From Cupriavidus numazuensis (GTDB taxonomy: Bacteria > Pseudomonadota > Gammaproteobacteria > Burkholderiales > Burkholderiaceae), in contig NZ_CAJPVI010000057.1 in the NCBI RefSeq assembly GCF_905397435.1, positions 1-58,689 of the forward strand: a DNA stretch of 58,689 bases. The letters are read 5' to 3'. The position numbers and the translations under genes are program-made. The notes under the pieces are model-generated. The model was not told the DNA's origin. It saw only the letters and a list, made by a program, of their open reading frames with translations, and did no database searches. Positions 26,028 through 34,617 of this stretch are shown in pieces (the first letter of the stretch is position 1; each line of letters opens with the position of its first letter).

Positions 26028-26732
26028 ATGCGACACATTGGACAATCCGTTTCGTTCAACCGTCCGGACGGCAAGGCCGTCAACGGCTATCTCGCCAGCC
26101 CCGACGTCGCTGCCGGCGCACCGGCCGTCGTCGTCATACAGGAATGGTGGGGTCTCAATGACCAGATCAAGGGCGTGGCGGACCGCCTGGCGCGCGCTGG
26201 CTACCTTGCGCTCGTTCCCGATCTCTATCGTGGCGCCAGCACGGTGGAGCAGGAGGAAGCCCACCACCTCATGAGCGGGCTCGACTTTGCCGATGCCGTG
26301 ACGCAGGACATCCGGGGTGCGGTGCAGTACCTCGGCGCAAGCGCGAACCGCATTGGCGTGACGGGCTTCTGCATGGGCGGTGCGCTGACGCTGCTGTCGC
26401 TGAACGCCATTCCCGAACTCGCCGCAGGTGTGACGTGGTACGGCATGCCGCCGCTCGAAGCGATCGACCCGGCGCGCATCCGTGTGCCGGTGCTCGGCCA
26501 CTGGGCGACGCAGGATGCCTTCTTCCCGGTCGAAGGCGCCGGCAAGCTGGAAGAGAAACTCCGTGGCGGCGGCGTGGATGCGACCTTCCACCGCTACCTC
26601 GCGCATCACGCATTCGCCAATGAGGATGCCGTGGGCGATGGCCGCATCGCGGGCACGCAATATGACCCCGCCTGGGCGCAGCTCGCATGGGACCGGACGC
26701 TGACGTTCTTCGGCCGTCATCTCTGGCGCTAA
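26028..26732 (+). CDS. Dienelactone hydrolase family protein
   Basis: A 234-residue alpha/beta hydrolase of the dienelactone hydrolase family. The Cys-Asp-His triad is complete: C115 in G-F-C-M-G-G, D163 in T-Q-D-A-F-F, and H194 in H-H-A-F. E39 in Q-E-W-W-G matches the glutamate that holds the cysteine in the resting enzyme. Classic members open dienelactones in chlorocatechol pathways, but many relatives are general esterases. CAGGGAG precedes the ATG at 26028. It appears to be a single-gene unit and converges with the IclR gene at 26787. No ring-cleavage dioxygenase is nearby, so an aromatic role is not supported. Confidence 0.93.
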   Translation: MRHIGQSVSFNRPDGKAVNGYLASPDVAAGAPAVVVIQEWWGLNDQIKGVADRLARAGYLALVPDLYRGASTVEQEEAHHLMSGLDFADAVTQDIRGAVQYLGASANRIGVTGFCMGGALTLLSLNAIPELAAGVTWYGMPPLEAIDPARIRVPVLGHWATQDAFFPVEGAGKLEEKLRGGGVDATFHRYLAHHAFANEDAVGDGRIAGTQYDPAWAQLAWDRTLTFFGRHLWR

Positions 26733-26786
26733 GGCGGCGAATCATGCGGAATCCGGCACGCGCCGTGCCGGACCGTGACGACACGC

Positions 26787-27605
26787 CTACGTGGTGGAAA
26801 ATGCGGCCCACGTCCGCTGTATGTCATCGCGCAATTGCAGCAGTACCGGCGCGACGCGCTTCACGAGCGCATCGTACTTGCCGTCCTCGGCGGAGAAGCT
26901 GAGGTTGAGCGCGTAGATCATGCCGTCGGGCCCCGGCACGGGACATGCAATACCCTCGACGCCGAGCCTGGCGGTGTAGCGGCAATACCCCTCGCTGGCA
27001 ATCATTGCCGCCGACTCCGCGATCGATGCCCTGTAGCCGGCCCAGGTCCCCGCGCACCGTGCGGCCAGAGATGCCAGCACGCGCTTGCGTTCAGGTCCCG
27101 GCAGGGCCGCGAGGTAGGCATGCCCTGGCGAGCAGGCTTCCATCGGAATGCGGGCGCCGGGTGTGATCCACTGCCGTGACCGGCCTTCGCGCAACGTCTC
27201 GAGATAGATCATCGACAGATCATCCGCTGTCGCGAGTCCTGCGTTGACGCGCTCGCCGACGGCGACCTTGCGCATCAGCGGCCGCACTTCGTTGATATCG
27301 GTGCGGCTCAGGCGGAACGTATTCGCGAAACTCAGGCATACCGCTGAAAGCCGGTAGCCCTCCGAACCGTGCTCGTACTCGAGGAACTGCGCCGCCACCA
27401 GCGAGTGCGTGAGCCGGCTTACCGTTGGCCGCGGCAAGCCCGTGCGCGCCGCCAGTTCCGCGTTGGTCAACACGGGGGCCCCGGTCAGGAAGGCACGCAA
27501 CACGACCAGGCCGCGTTCGAGCGTCTGGCTGCCTGCGGTGGTGCGTGTGAATGTGCCGCTTTCGCGCGTCAGGCGGCGCGTGGAGGGCGAGTCTTCAACT
27601 GGCAT
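26787..27605 (-). CDS. IclR-family transcriptional regulator
   Basis: A 272-residue IclR regulator. Its winged helix-turn-helix has T-L-E-R-G-L-V-V-L-R-A-F and T-N-A-E-L-A-A-R-T-G-L-P-R-P-T-V-S-R-L-T-H-S-L; the effector domain follows. It is closely related to the protein at 56538, as shown by matching segments R-P-T-V-S-R-L-T-H-S-L-V and S-M-I-Y-L-E-T-x-R-E-G-R. It is divergent from the 13-gene operon starting at 27707, with a 19-base palindromic operator in the gap. It is the likely controller of that operon and probably of itself. Confidence 0.94.
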   Translation of the reverse strand: MPVEDSPSTRRLTRESGTFTRTTAGSQTLERGLVVLRAFLTGAPVLTNAELAARTGLPRPTVSRLTHSLVAAQFLEYEHGSEGYRLSAVCLSFANTFRLSRTDINEVRPLMRKVAVGERVNAGLATADDLSMIYLETLREGRSRQWITPGARIPMEACSPGHAYLAALPGPERKRVLASLAARCAGTWAGYRASIAESAAMIASEGYCRYTARLGVEGIACPVPGPDGMIYALNLSFSAEDGKYDALVKRVAPVLLQLRDDIQRTWAAFSTT

Positions 27606-27614
27606 GACGCTGAC

Positions 27615-27633
27615 TGTTTCGAATATCGAAACA
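27615..27633. promoter_or_regulatory. Putative IclR operator
   Basis: TGTTTCGAATATCGAAACA is a perfect inverted repeat: 8-base arms TGTTTCGA / TCGAAACA around ATA. It begins 9 bases upstream of the IclR gene start and 74 bases before the first gene of the divergent operon. A degenerate copy with the same GTTTC...GAAAC arms and spacing occurs at 56514-56532 beside the related IclR gene, supporting a shared binding motif. Confidence 0.75.
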
Positions 27634-27706
27634 CGAATCTAGCAATGGGTATGGCGGTGGTCAATACTCGCCGACAAGGCAAAACATCACGAAGCGGACA
27701 GACACC

Positions 27707-28939
27707 ATGCATCACGAACAAGCGAAGATCGATGACCATGCTGCACAGGTAAAGCCTGGCCCGCTTTCCGGCATCCGGGTGCTTGACCTCTCGGGTGTCC
27801 TGCTTGGCCCCGTGGCGACGCAGATCCTTGGCGACTACGGCGCCGACGTCATCAAGATCGAATCGCCCGAGGGCGACGTGATGCGCGGCAATGGCGTGGT
27901 GCCGCGTCCGGGCATGGGGTCCATCTTCCTTGCGGCCAACCGCAACAAGCGCTCGGTCGTGCTCGACCTGAAGACCGGCGAAGGCCGCGCCGCGCTGCGC
28001 AAGCTGGTGGAGACGGCGGATGTGTTCCTCCACAACATTCGCATCGAGGCCATCGAGCGTCTCGGCTTCGGCTACGAGGCCGTTGCCGCGATCAAGCCTG
28101 ACATCGTCTACTGCGCGGCGATCGGCTACGGACAGGACGGGCCACATCGCGCGAAGCCGGCCTTCGACGACATCATCCAGGGCGCCTGCGGGCTGGTCGA
28201 CCTCAACGCCTGCGGGCAAGGGCCGCCCTACATGCGCACGGCGATCGCCGACAAGGTGACCGGGCTGGTGCTCGCCAATGCCGTGATGGCTGCACTGGCT
28301 TGCCTGGCGCGCACGGGCACCGGCCAGTACGTCGAGGTGCCGATGCTGGAAACCATGGCGGCCTTCGTGATGACCGAACACCTCGGCGGTCTGACCTTCC
28401 ATGGTTCGACCGAGCCAGTGGGCTATGCGCGCCTGCTGGAGGGCCGCAGCCCGGTGCCGACACGGGACGGATGGGTCTGCATCCTTCCGTACACGCCAGA
28501 GCATTGGCGGCGGCTGCTTGAAGCCTGTGGCCGCGCAGAACTCGTCGCGCGGTATGGGCTCGCCACGCGCGCCGATCAGATGGCCCATCGCAAGGCGCTG
28601 AACGGCCATCTCGAGGAAATCAGCAAACAGATGACCACTGCTGAATTGCTGGCCATCTGCGAGTCGCTGGATATCGCTGCCGGCGAGATCTTCAGCCTCG
28701 AATCCGTGCTGGACCACCCGCACCTTGCAGCGGTCGGCCTCTTCCGCGACACCGAGCACCCGACCGAGGGCCGCATTCGCGAGATTCGTCCGCCGGTGCG
28801 CTTCAGTGTCACGCCCGCATCGTTGCGCCGCCCCGCGCCGGTGCTCGGGCAGCACACCGCCGAGGTGCTGGCGGAAGTCGGGCTGGCAATTCCCGGAGGG
28901 CGTGGCAACGAACCAGGCCAGGGAAGGCCCGGCGAATAA
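27707..28939 (+). CDS. CaiB/BaiF family (class III) CoA-transferase
   Basis: A 410-residue class III CoA-transferase. The N-terminal nucleotide-binding-like strand is L-S-G-I-R-V-L-D-L-S-G-V-L-L-G-P, with G-D-Y-G-A-D-V-I-K-I-E close behind. The catalytic aspartate expected for formyl-CoA transferase relatives is in K-P-A-F-D-D-I-I-Q-G. It moves CoA between carboxylic acids, so it can activate the pathway acid at no ATP cost. It is the first gene of the operon and has a close paralogue at 46430. The protein probably forms an interlocked dimer, as is usual for the family. Confidence 0.93.
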   Translation: MHHEQAKIDDHAAQVKPGPLSGIRVLDLSGVLLGPVATQILGDYGADVIKIESPEGDVMRGNGVVPRPGMGSIFLAANRNKRSVVLDLKTGEGRAALRKLVETADVFLHNIRIEAIERLGFGYEAVAAIKPDIVYCAAIGYGQDGPHRAKPAFDDIIQGACGLVDLNACGQGPPYMRTAIADKVTGLVLANAVMAALACLARTGTGQYVEVPMLETMAAFVMTEHLGGLTFHGSTEPVGYARLLEGRSPVPTRDGWVCILPYTPEHWRRLLEACGRAELVARYGLATRADQMAHRKALNGHLEEISKQMTTAELLAICESLDIAAGEIFSLESVLDHPHLAAVGLFRDTEHPTEGRIREIRPPVRFSVTPASLRRPAPVLGQHTAEVLAEVGLAIPGGRGNEPGQGRPGE

Positions 28940-28975
28940 GCCGGAAAGCCAGAACACAGAGACAAGGAGACACGC

Positions 28976-29980
28976 ATGAACGATGCGATACAACGTGCCA
29001 GGCGGCGCTTGCTGGTGGGTGGCGCCAGTGCCGTCCTCGCACCGCTGGCCGGCCTGGCGCCGCAGGCTGCACGCGCGCAGGACAAGGGCTTTCCGGTACG
29101 CCCCATCCGCTTCGTGGTGCCGTTCGGCGCGGGCAGCGGTACCGATATCGTTGCAAGGATCTACGCGAAAGCCGTGGGCGATGTCAGTGGCCAGCCGGTC
29201 GTGGTCGACAACAAGGCCGGTGCAAACGGCATCATCGGCGCCAAGGCCGTGCTCGGTAGCGAGGCGGATGGCTACACCGTGTTCTTCGCCAGCAATTCGA
29301 CGCTGACGACCAACGCCGCGCTGTACCGGGATCTTCCCTATGATCCGGTGCGCGATCTGGAGCCTGTGTCACTGCTTGACGGCAGCTATTGCGTCGTAGC
29401 GGTGCCTGCGTCCTCGCCGTACCGCACGCTGGCCGACCTGTTGGCCGATGCCCGCAAGCGGCCAGGCGCGCTGAACCATGCCGCGGGTTCTCCCACCTAT
29501 GCGCTGTGGAACGGGTGGCTCGACGATATTGCGCGCATCAAGACGACGAATATTTTCTACAAGGGCTCCGGCGAAGCGGCCAACGCCGCCATGAGCGGCC
29601 AGGTGGATTACGCAATCATCGGCACTGGCACAGCGCTTCCGCTCGTCAAGGGGAATCGCCTGCGCGCACTGCTCTATACGGGTAAGACGCGCCACGCGCA
29701 ACTTCCCGACGTGCCGACCGCTGCCGAGTCTGGCCTGACCGGCTATCAGGCGCTTGCGTGGAGCGCTGTCGCGGTGCGGGCTGGCACGCCCGGGCCCATT
29801 GTGAGCAGGCTTGAGGCGATCTTTCGCGAGGCCGCGCGCAAGCCCGAGGTGCTGCGTGGCCTCGCGCAGCTCGGCAGCGAGCCGCTGTATGGCGACGCCG
29901 CGGCAATGCGCCGCTTTCAACTCGACGAGATCGCGCGCTGGAAGCGGCTGATCGCGTCGACGGGCATCACGATCGAATAA
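28976..29980 (+). CDS. Bug family (TctC-like) periplasmic binding protein
   Basis: A 334-residue receptor. The N-terminus carries R-R-R-L-L-V-G-G before a hydrophobic stretch ending A-R-A, so export could be by Tat or Sec. The core motifs are F-P-V-R-P-I-R-F-V-V-P-F-G-A-G-S-G-T-D, Q-P-V-V-V-D-N-K-A-G-A-N-G and D-G-Y-T-V. The start follows ACAAGGAGACACGC. Located 36 bases after the CoA-transferase gene, it should bind the acid or a related compound in the periplasm. It is less similar to the other operon receptors (31212, 44133, 47704), which form their own subgroup. Confidence 0.93.
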   Translation: MNDAIQRARRRLLVGGASAVLAPLAGLAPQAARAQDKGFPVRPIRFVVPFGAGSGTDIVARIYAKAVGDVSGQPVVVDNKAGANGIIGAKAVLGSEADGYTVFFASNSTLTTNAALYRDLPYDPVRDLEPVSLLDGSYCVVAVPASSPYRTLADLLADARKRPGALNHAAGSPTYALWNGWLDDIARIKTTNIFYKGSGEAANAAMSGQVDYAIIGTGTALPLVKGNRLRALLYTGKTRHAQLPDVPTAAESGLTGYQALAWSAVAVRAGTPGPIVSRLEAIFREAARKPEVLRGLAQLGSEPLYGDAAAMRRFQLDEIARWKRLIASTGITIE

Positions 29981-30009
29981 CCATGGAATCCGAAGCAGGA
30001 GACAAGCAG

Positions 30010-31155
30010 ATGGGACCCCTTTCCAACCTGAAGATCATTGAACTGGCCGGTATCGGCCCGGGCCCGATGGCGGGTACGGTGCTGGCCGGCATGGGGGCGA
30101 CGGTACTGCGTATCGACCGCACCGTGGCCGCCGACCTGGGCACGCCGAAGGGCGCGCTCAAGTATCAGCTTTTGCGCCGCAGCCGCGACAACATTGCGCT
30201 GGATCTGAAAGATCCCGAGGCGATCCGCCTCGTGCTCGACCTTGTCGAGCAGGCTGACGTGCTGATCGAGGGCTTCCGCCCCGGCGTCACGGAGCGCCTC
30301 GGCCTGGGCCCGGAAGATTGCCTCGCACGCAACCCGCGGCTGGTGTACGGTCGCATGACCGGCTGGGGCCAGGACGGTCCGCTTGCCCAGGCGGCCGGGC
30401 ACGACATCAACTACATCTCGATCACCGGCGTGCTCGACGCCATCGGCCGCAAGGACGAGCCGCCCGCGATCCCGCTCGCGCTGCTCGGCGACATGGCCGG
30501 CGGCGCGATGTTCCTGGTCGCCGGCATCCTCGCCGCACTGTACGAGGCACGCGACTCCGGCAAGGGCCAGGTGGTGGACGCTTCCATCGCCGAAGGCGCG
30601 GCCAACCTGGCGACCTCTTTCTACGGATCGGTGGCGGCCGGCATGTGGAAGCTCGAGCGCGGCACCAACATCCTGGACTCGGGCGCGCCGTTCTACGACG
30701 TCTACGCGTGCAAGGACGGCAAGCTGATCTCGATCGGCCCGCTCGAGGCGCGCTTCCACCAGGACTTGCTGGAACGACTCGACCTGTCGCCCGAATCGTT
30801 CGGCCGCCATCTCGATCGCGCCAACTGGCCGCGCCTGCGCGAGGCATTCACGGCGGCGTTCAAGACGCGCACGCGCGATGAATGGTGCGCGCTGCTGGAG
30901 GGCACGGATGTGTGCTTCGCGCCGGTGCTGAACATGGCCGAGGCGCCGCAGCATCCGCACCTCAAGGCGCGCGGCAGCTTTGTCGAAGTCGAAGGGGTGA
31001 TGCAGCCGATGCCGGCGCCGCGCTTTTCGCGCACGCCCAACGCGGTGCCGCGCGTACCGACCGAAGCATCGCCGGAGACCTTCGCCGACGCGTTGTCCAA
31101 ATGGTTGCCGGAAGCGGAGGTGGGCCGCTGGCAGTCGGTGCTGCAGCGGCCGTAG
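30010..31155 (+). CDS. Alpha-methylacyl-CoA racemase-like enzyme
   Basis: A 381-residue class III CoA-transferase-fold protein of the alpha-methylacyl-CoA racemase (AMACR/MCR) branch. The diagnostic catalytic pair is visible: the histidine in A-G-H-D-I-N-Y-I-S-I-T-G and the aspartate in L-L-G-D-M-A-G-G-A-M. Racemases of this type invert the 2-methyl centre of branched acyl-CoAs so that (S)-specific dehydrogenases can act. The ATG at 30010 is preferred because AGGAGACAAGCAG lies just before; an ATG at 29983 would add nine residues. Its presence in an operon with SCPx thiolase and MaoC hydratases points to 2-methyl-branched or steroid-like acids. Confidence 0.9.
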   Translation: MGPLSNLKIIELAGIGPGPMAGTVLAGMGATVLRIDRTVAADLGTPKGALKYQLLRRSRDNIALDLKDPEAIRLVLDLVEQADVLIEGFRPGVTERLGLGPEDCLARNPRLVYGRMTGWGQDGPLAQAAGHDINYISITGVLDAIGRKDEPPAIPLALLGDMAGGAMFLVAGILAALYEARDSGKGQVVDASIAEGAANLATSFYGSVAAGMWKLERGTNILDSGAPFYDVYACKDGKLISIGPLEARFHQDLLERLDLSPESFGRHLDRANWPRLREAFTAAFKTRTRDEWCALLEGTDVCFAPVLNMAEAPQHPHLKARGSFVEVEGVMQPMPAPRFSRTPNAVPRVPTEASPETFADALSKWLPEAEVGRWQSVLQRP

Positions 31156-31211
31156 GTTCCCGCCTCATCAATTGGCCATCTTCATCAATCACAACGAATA
31201 CGGAGACAAAG

Positions 31212-32237
31212 ATGGACATCGACAATTTGCACCTTTCGCGCCGCGCGCCCGGCTGGCGCCGGACCGCGCCGTGGAAGCGCCGGCTCGCCAGCGCACTGGC
31301 TGCGCCGCTGCTGCTGGCCCACGCCCATGTGGCCGTCGCCAGCGATTTTCCGACCCGCCCGCTGCGTGCCGTCACGCCGATTTCCCCCGGCAGCGGCGGC
31401 GACCAGACGCTGCGCTATGTGGCCGACAAGCTGTCGGCCGCGCTGGGCCAGCCGGTGGTGGTCGAGAACAAGCCTGGCGCCGACACGTATCTCGCGACCC
31501 AGTACGTACTGACCACGCCCGCTGACGGCTACACCATTCTGCTGGTGAGCCCGTCGCTCGTCACCGTGCCGTTGCTGACGCCGTCTGCCAAGTACGATCC
31601 GGCCGACTTTCGCGTGATTGCGGTCATGACGCGTGGCCCCGCCGTGTTTGTGACCAGCCCGAAATCCCGCTTCACGGCGTTCACGCAGCTTGTCGATGCG
31701 TCGCGCAAGGCGCCGGGGTCGGTCAGCCTGGCCATCTATGGCAACACCTATCGCGTCGGTGCCGCAATGCTGGCCATGCAGGGCGGGCCGAAATTCAACC
31801 AGATCAGCTACAAGGGCGTCTCGCAGGCCACTGCCGATGTGATCGGCGGTGCCGTGGATGTGGCCCTTGTGGATCTGGGCGCCGCACTGCCGCTGATCAG
31901 GGCGGGGCAGCTTCGCCCGCTGGCGGCGGCCACGGTGGCCCGCGTGCCTGACATGCCTGGCGTGCCGACGGTGCGGGAGTCCGGCTTTCCCGATTTCGAC
32001 CTGTACATCTCGATCGCGCTGGCCGTGCGCAGCCAGACGCCCGAGCCTGCAGTGCGCCGCCTCGAAGCGGAACTGGACACGATCCTGAAGGCGCCTGAGT
32101 TCCGCGACTACTCGCTCAAGCGCAGCGCCTCGGGCGAAGTGATCGCCCTGACAGGCAAGGAAGCCGCCACGATGTTCGCCGGCGAAGCCGTGCGCTTCCG
32201 GAAGGCCGCCGCTGCGTTGAATGCCGGCACAAACTGA
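31212..32237 (+). CDS. Bug family (TctC-like) periplasmic binding protein
   Basis: A 341-residue receptor with a long N-terminal region (positively charged start, hydrophobic core about residues 25-43 ending V-A-S). Core motifs are F-P-T-R-P-L-R-A-V-T-P-I-S-P-G-S-G-G-D-Q, Q-P-V-V-V-E-N-K-P-G-A-D-T and D-G-Y-T-I. The G-A-D-T-Y-L-A-T-Q segment resembles G-A-E-T-L-x-A-T-Q in the receptors at 44133 and 47704, so these three may bind related ligands. ACGGAGACAAAG precedes the start. No membrane permease subunits are encoded in the operon. Confidence 0.92.
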   Translation: MDIDNLHLSRRAPGWRRTAPWKRRLASALAAPLLLAHAHVAVASDFPTRPLRAVTPISPGSGGDQTLRYVADKLSAALGQPVVVENKPGADTYLATQYVLTTPADGYTILLVSPSLVTVPLLTPSAKYDPADFRVIAVMTRGPAVFVTSPKSRFTAFTQLVDASRKAPGSVSLAIYGNTYRVGAAMLAMQGGPKFNQISYKGVSQATADVIGGAVDVALVDLGAALPLIRAGQLRPLAAATVARVPDMPGVPTVRESGFPDFDLYISIALAVRSQTPEPAVRRLEAELDTILKAPEFRDYSLKRSASGEVIALTGKEAATMFAGEAVRFRKAAAALNAGTN

Positions 32238-32259
32238 TTATCTGAAGAGATCCAAAGAC

Positions 32260-33408
32260 ATGGATATTGCCCAGAGTATCGTCATCCGGCCCGCCACGAG
32301 CAAGCCGGAGCAGAACAGGCTGCGCCGCGAGTTCCGCGGCTTCCTGACAGAGGCGCTGGCGAGCCTGCCACCGCGCAAGGTGCGCTACTGGAGCGAATAC
32401 AGCCCGGCGTTCTCGCGCATGCTCGGCGAGGCAGGGTGGCTCGGCATGACGTGGCCGAAGCGCTACGGCGGCGCCGAGCGCTCGCAACTGGAGCGCTTCG
32501 TCGTGCTGGAAGAGTTGCTGGCGGCCGGTGCGCCTGTCAGCGCGCACTGGGTCGCCGAGCGGCAGTGCGGCCCGTTGCTGATGCGCTATGCCAGCGAGGC
32601 CATTTGCCAGGAGATCGTCCCGCGCATCGCAAAGGGCGAACTGACCTTCTGCATCGGCCTGAGCGAGCCCGATTCGGGCTCGGACCTCGCGTCGATCCGC
32701 ACGCGCGCCGACAAGACCGATGGCGGCTGGCTCATCAACGGCGCCAAGCTGTGGACGTCGCACGCATTCCGCGCGCATTACATGAGCGCGCTGGTGCGCA
32801 CGACCACGGGACTGGAGAACCGCCACACCGGCATGTCGCAATTCCTGGTCGACATGAAGAGCAAGGGCCTGACGGTACGTCCGATCCGCAACATGATGGG
32901 CCGCCGCGATTTTGCAGAAGTTGTGTTCGAGAACGTGTTCGTGCCCGACGAACACCTGATCGGCAACGAAGGCGACGGCTGGAAGCAGGTCACGACCGAA
33001 CTGACGTTCGAGCGCAGCGGCCCGGACCGGTACCTCAGCGGCGTGCCGCTGCTCTGCGAGATGCTGGACCGCGCCAGCGCGGGCGACCGCCTGCACGCGG
33101 TGGAACTCGGCCGTGCCGTGGCCGAACTGGCCAACCTGCGCGCGATGTCACGCGGCATTGGCCAGATGCTCAACGAGGGCGAGGACCCGCGCCTGGCGAC
33201 GTCGATCGTCAAGGACTTCGGCGCAGTGCACGAGCAGCGCATGCCGGAGCTGGCGCATGCGTTGTTCGGCGCCGAGCTGCGTCCGGACGGTGACACGTTC
33301 GAGCAGGCGCAGTCGTTCCTGACACAGGCGGCGACGTGCTTCTCGATACGTGGCGGCACGCGCGAAATCCTTCGGGGCATTACGGCAAAGGGACTGGGAC
33401 TGCGATGA
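32260..33408 (+). CDS. Acyl-CoA dehydrogenase, larger partner
   Basis: A 382-residue ACAD with G-L-S-E-P-D-S-G-S-D-L-A-S, I-N-G-A-K-L-W-T-S and the C-terminal S-I-R-G-G-T-R-E-I-L-R-G. It is collinear with the protein at 16986 and shares its ending (G-L-G-L-R). The stop overlaps the start of the smaller ACAD gene (ATGA at 33405-33408), strong evidence for a co-translated heteromer. An alternative start at 32221 would overlap the upstream Bug gene; 32260 is preferred because it begins after GAAGAGATCC. Expected role: alpha,beta-desaturation of the operon's acyl-CoA with ETF as electron acceptor. Confidence 0.93.
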   Translation: MDIAQSIVIRPATSKPEQNRLRREFRGFLTEALASLPPRKVRYWSEYSPAFSRMLGEAGWLGMTWPKRYGGAERSQLERFVVLEELLAAGAPVSAHWVAERQCGPLLMRYASEAICQEIVPRIAKGELTFCIGLSEPDSGSDLASIRTRADKTDGGWLINGAKLWTSHAFRAHYMSALVRTTTGLENRHTGMSQFLVDMKSKGLTVRPIRNMMGRRDFAEVVFENVFVPDEHLIGNEGDGWKQVTTELTFERSGPDRYLSGVPLLCEMLDRASAGDRLHAVELGRAVAELANLRAMSRGIGQMLNEGEDPRLATSIVKDFGAVHEQRMPELAHALFGAELRPDGDTFEQAQSFLTQAATCFSIRGGTREILRGITAKGLGLR

Positions 33409-34448
33409 GCGAACTTGAGCAAATGCTGGCAGAGACTGCCGGCAGGATTTTTCCCAATGAGGCCACGCTGGCCCTGGTCGAGGCGGCGGAAAACGGCGAG
33501 TGGCCGGCCGAACTCTGGGCCTGCCTGGAAGACAACGGCCTGACACGCGTATTCGCACCGGAAGAGCAGGGCGGTGCCGGCGCAACATGGAGCGAGGCGC
33601 TGCCGGTGCTGCTGGCCGCGAGCAAGCATCTCGCCCCGGTGCCGTTCGTCGAAACCGCCGTGGCCGGCGCGGTGCTGGCGCGCCTGGGCCTGGACATGCC
33701 CGAGGGCCCGCTTGCGCTGGCGTTGCCGCAGGACGAGGCGCGCGTCGTGCGCGACGGTGACGGCTGGCGCTTCAACGGCACCGTGGCCGCGCCTTGGGGC
33801 CGTGCGCTCACGCATGCGCTGGTGCCGGTGCAGCAGGAGGAGGACACACTCTGGCTGCTGATGCCAGCTGCCGGAGCGACGGTGACGCAGGCAACGAACG
33901 CCGCCGCGCAACCCCGCGACTCGCTCGCCTTCGACGGCGTGCGTGCTGTGTCCGCGGCGCAAGGTATGTCGGGCAATCCCAAGCTGCTCGGCGCGCTGCA
34001 GCAGTCGATCCAGATGGCCGGGGTGATGGAGCGCGTGCTGAACCAGGCCGTGCAGTACGCCAATGAACGCACGCAGTTCGGCAGGCCGATCGGCAAATTC
34101 CAGGCGATTCAGCAGCAGCTCGCGCAAATGGCCGACCATGTCGTGGCCGCGCGCATGGCGGTGGCGACGGCTTGTGCGGCCATGGGCAGCGCAGCGTGGG
34201 AACGGCAGGCGATGATTGCCAAGGTGATCTGCGGGCAGGCCGCGAGCGTGGCGGCAGCGGTGGCGCACCAGGTGCACGGGGCGATCGGCTTCACCTACGA
34301 GCATTCGCTGCACTACGGCACGCGCCGTCTGTGGAGCTGGCGTGCGGAGTATGGCAGCGACGGCGACTGGGCAGAGCAGTTGGGCCGCGAAGCCATCACC
34401 CATGGCGGCGATGCGCTATGGGCTGACATTACCGCTGAGGACTCATGA
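33405..34448 (+). CDS. Acyl-CoA dehydrogenase, smaller partner
   Basis: A 347-residue degenerate ACAD. Its C-terminal helical domain has Y-A-N-E-R-T-Q-F-G-R-P-I-G-K-F-Q-A-I-Q-Q and H-Q-V-H-G-A-I-G-F-T-Y-E-H-S-L-H. The start overlaps the stop of the larger partner by four bases. It is a paralogue of the proteins at 18199 and 50106. In known two-subunit ACADs one subunit carries most of the catalytic apparatus and the other completes the FAD site; which of the two holds the base here cannot be decided by eye. Confidence 0.92.
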   Translation: MSELEQMLAETAGRIFPNEATLALVEAAENGEWPAELWACLEDNGLTRVFAPEEQGGAGATWSEALPVLLAASKHLAPVPFVETAVAGAVLARLGLDMPEGPLALALPQDEARVVRDGDGWRFNGTVAAPWGRALTHALVPVQQEEDTLWLLMPAAGATVTQATNAAAQPRDSLAFDGVRAVSAAQGMSGNPKLLGALQQSIQMAGVMERVLNQAVQYANERTQFGRPIGKFQAIQQQLAQMADHVVAARMAVATACAAMGSAAWERQAMIAKVICGQAASVAAAVAHQVHGAIGFTYEHSLHYGTRRLWSWRAEYGSDGDWAEQLGREAITHGGDALWADITAEDS

Positions 34449-34617
34449 CCCGTCCCGCGTGAAGACGTAGCCAGATGCCCCGCGGTGTTGCCGCAGCGAT
34501 CGATACTCGAAATGCTGGCCTGGCCGCCGCGGCAGGCGTCAATGAATACCGCCCCGCACCCGCGCAGCGCCCGCCGTATGCGGCGCAGATCCTCACACCT
34601 GAAAATAGAGACCACTC

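Noticed and set aside
26028..26732. An aromatic (chlorocatechol) pathway suggested by the dienelactone hydrolase
   Set aside because: No ring-cleavage dioxygenase, muconate cycloisomerase or maleylacetate reductase is present, and the family includes many general esterases.
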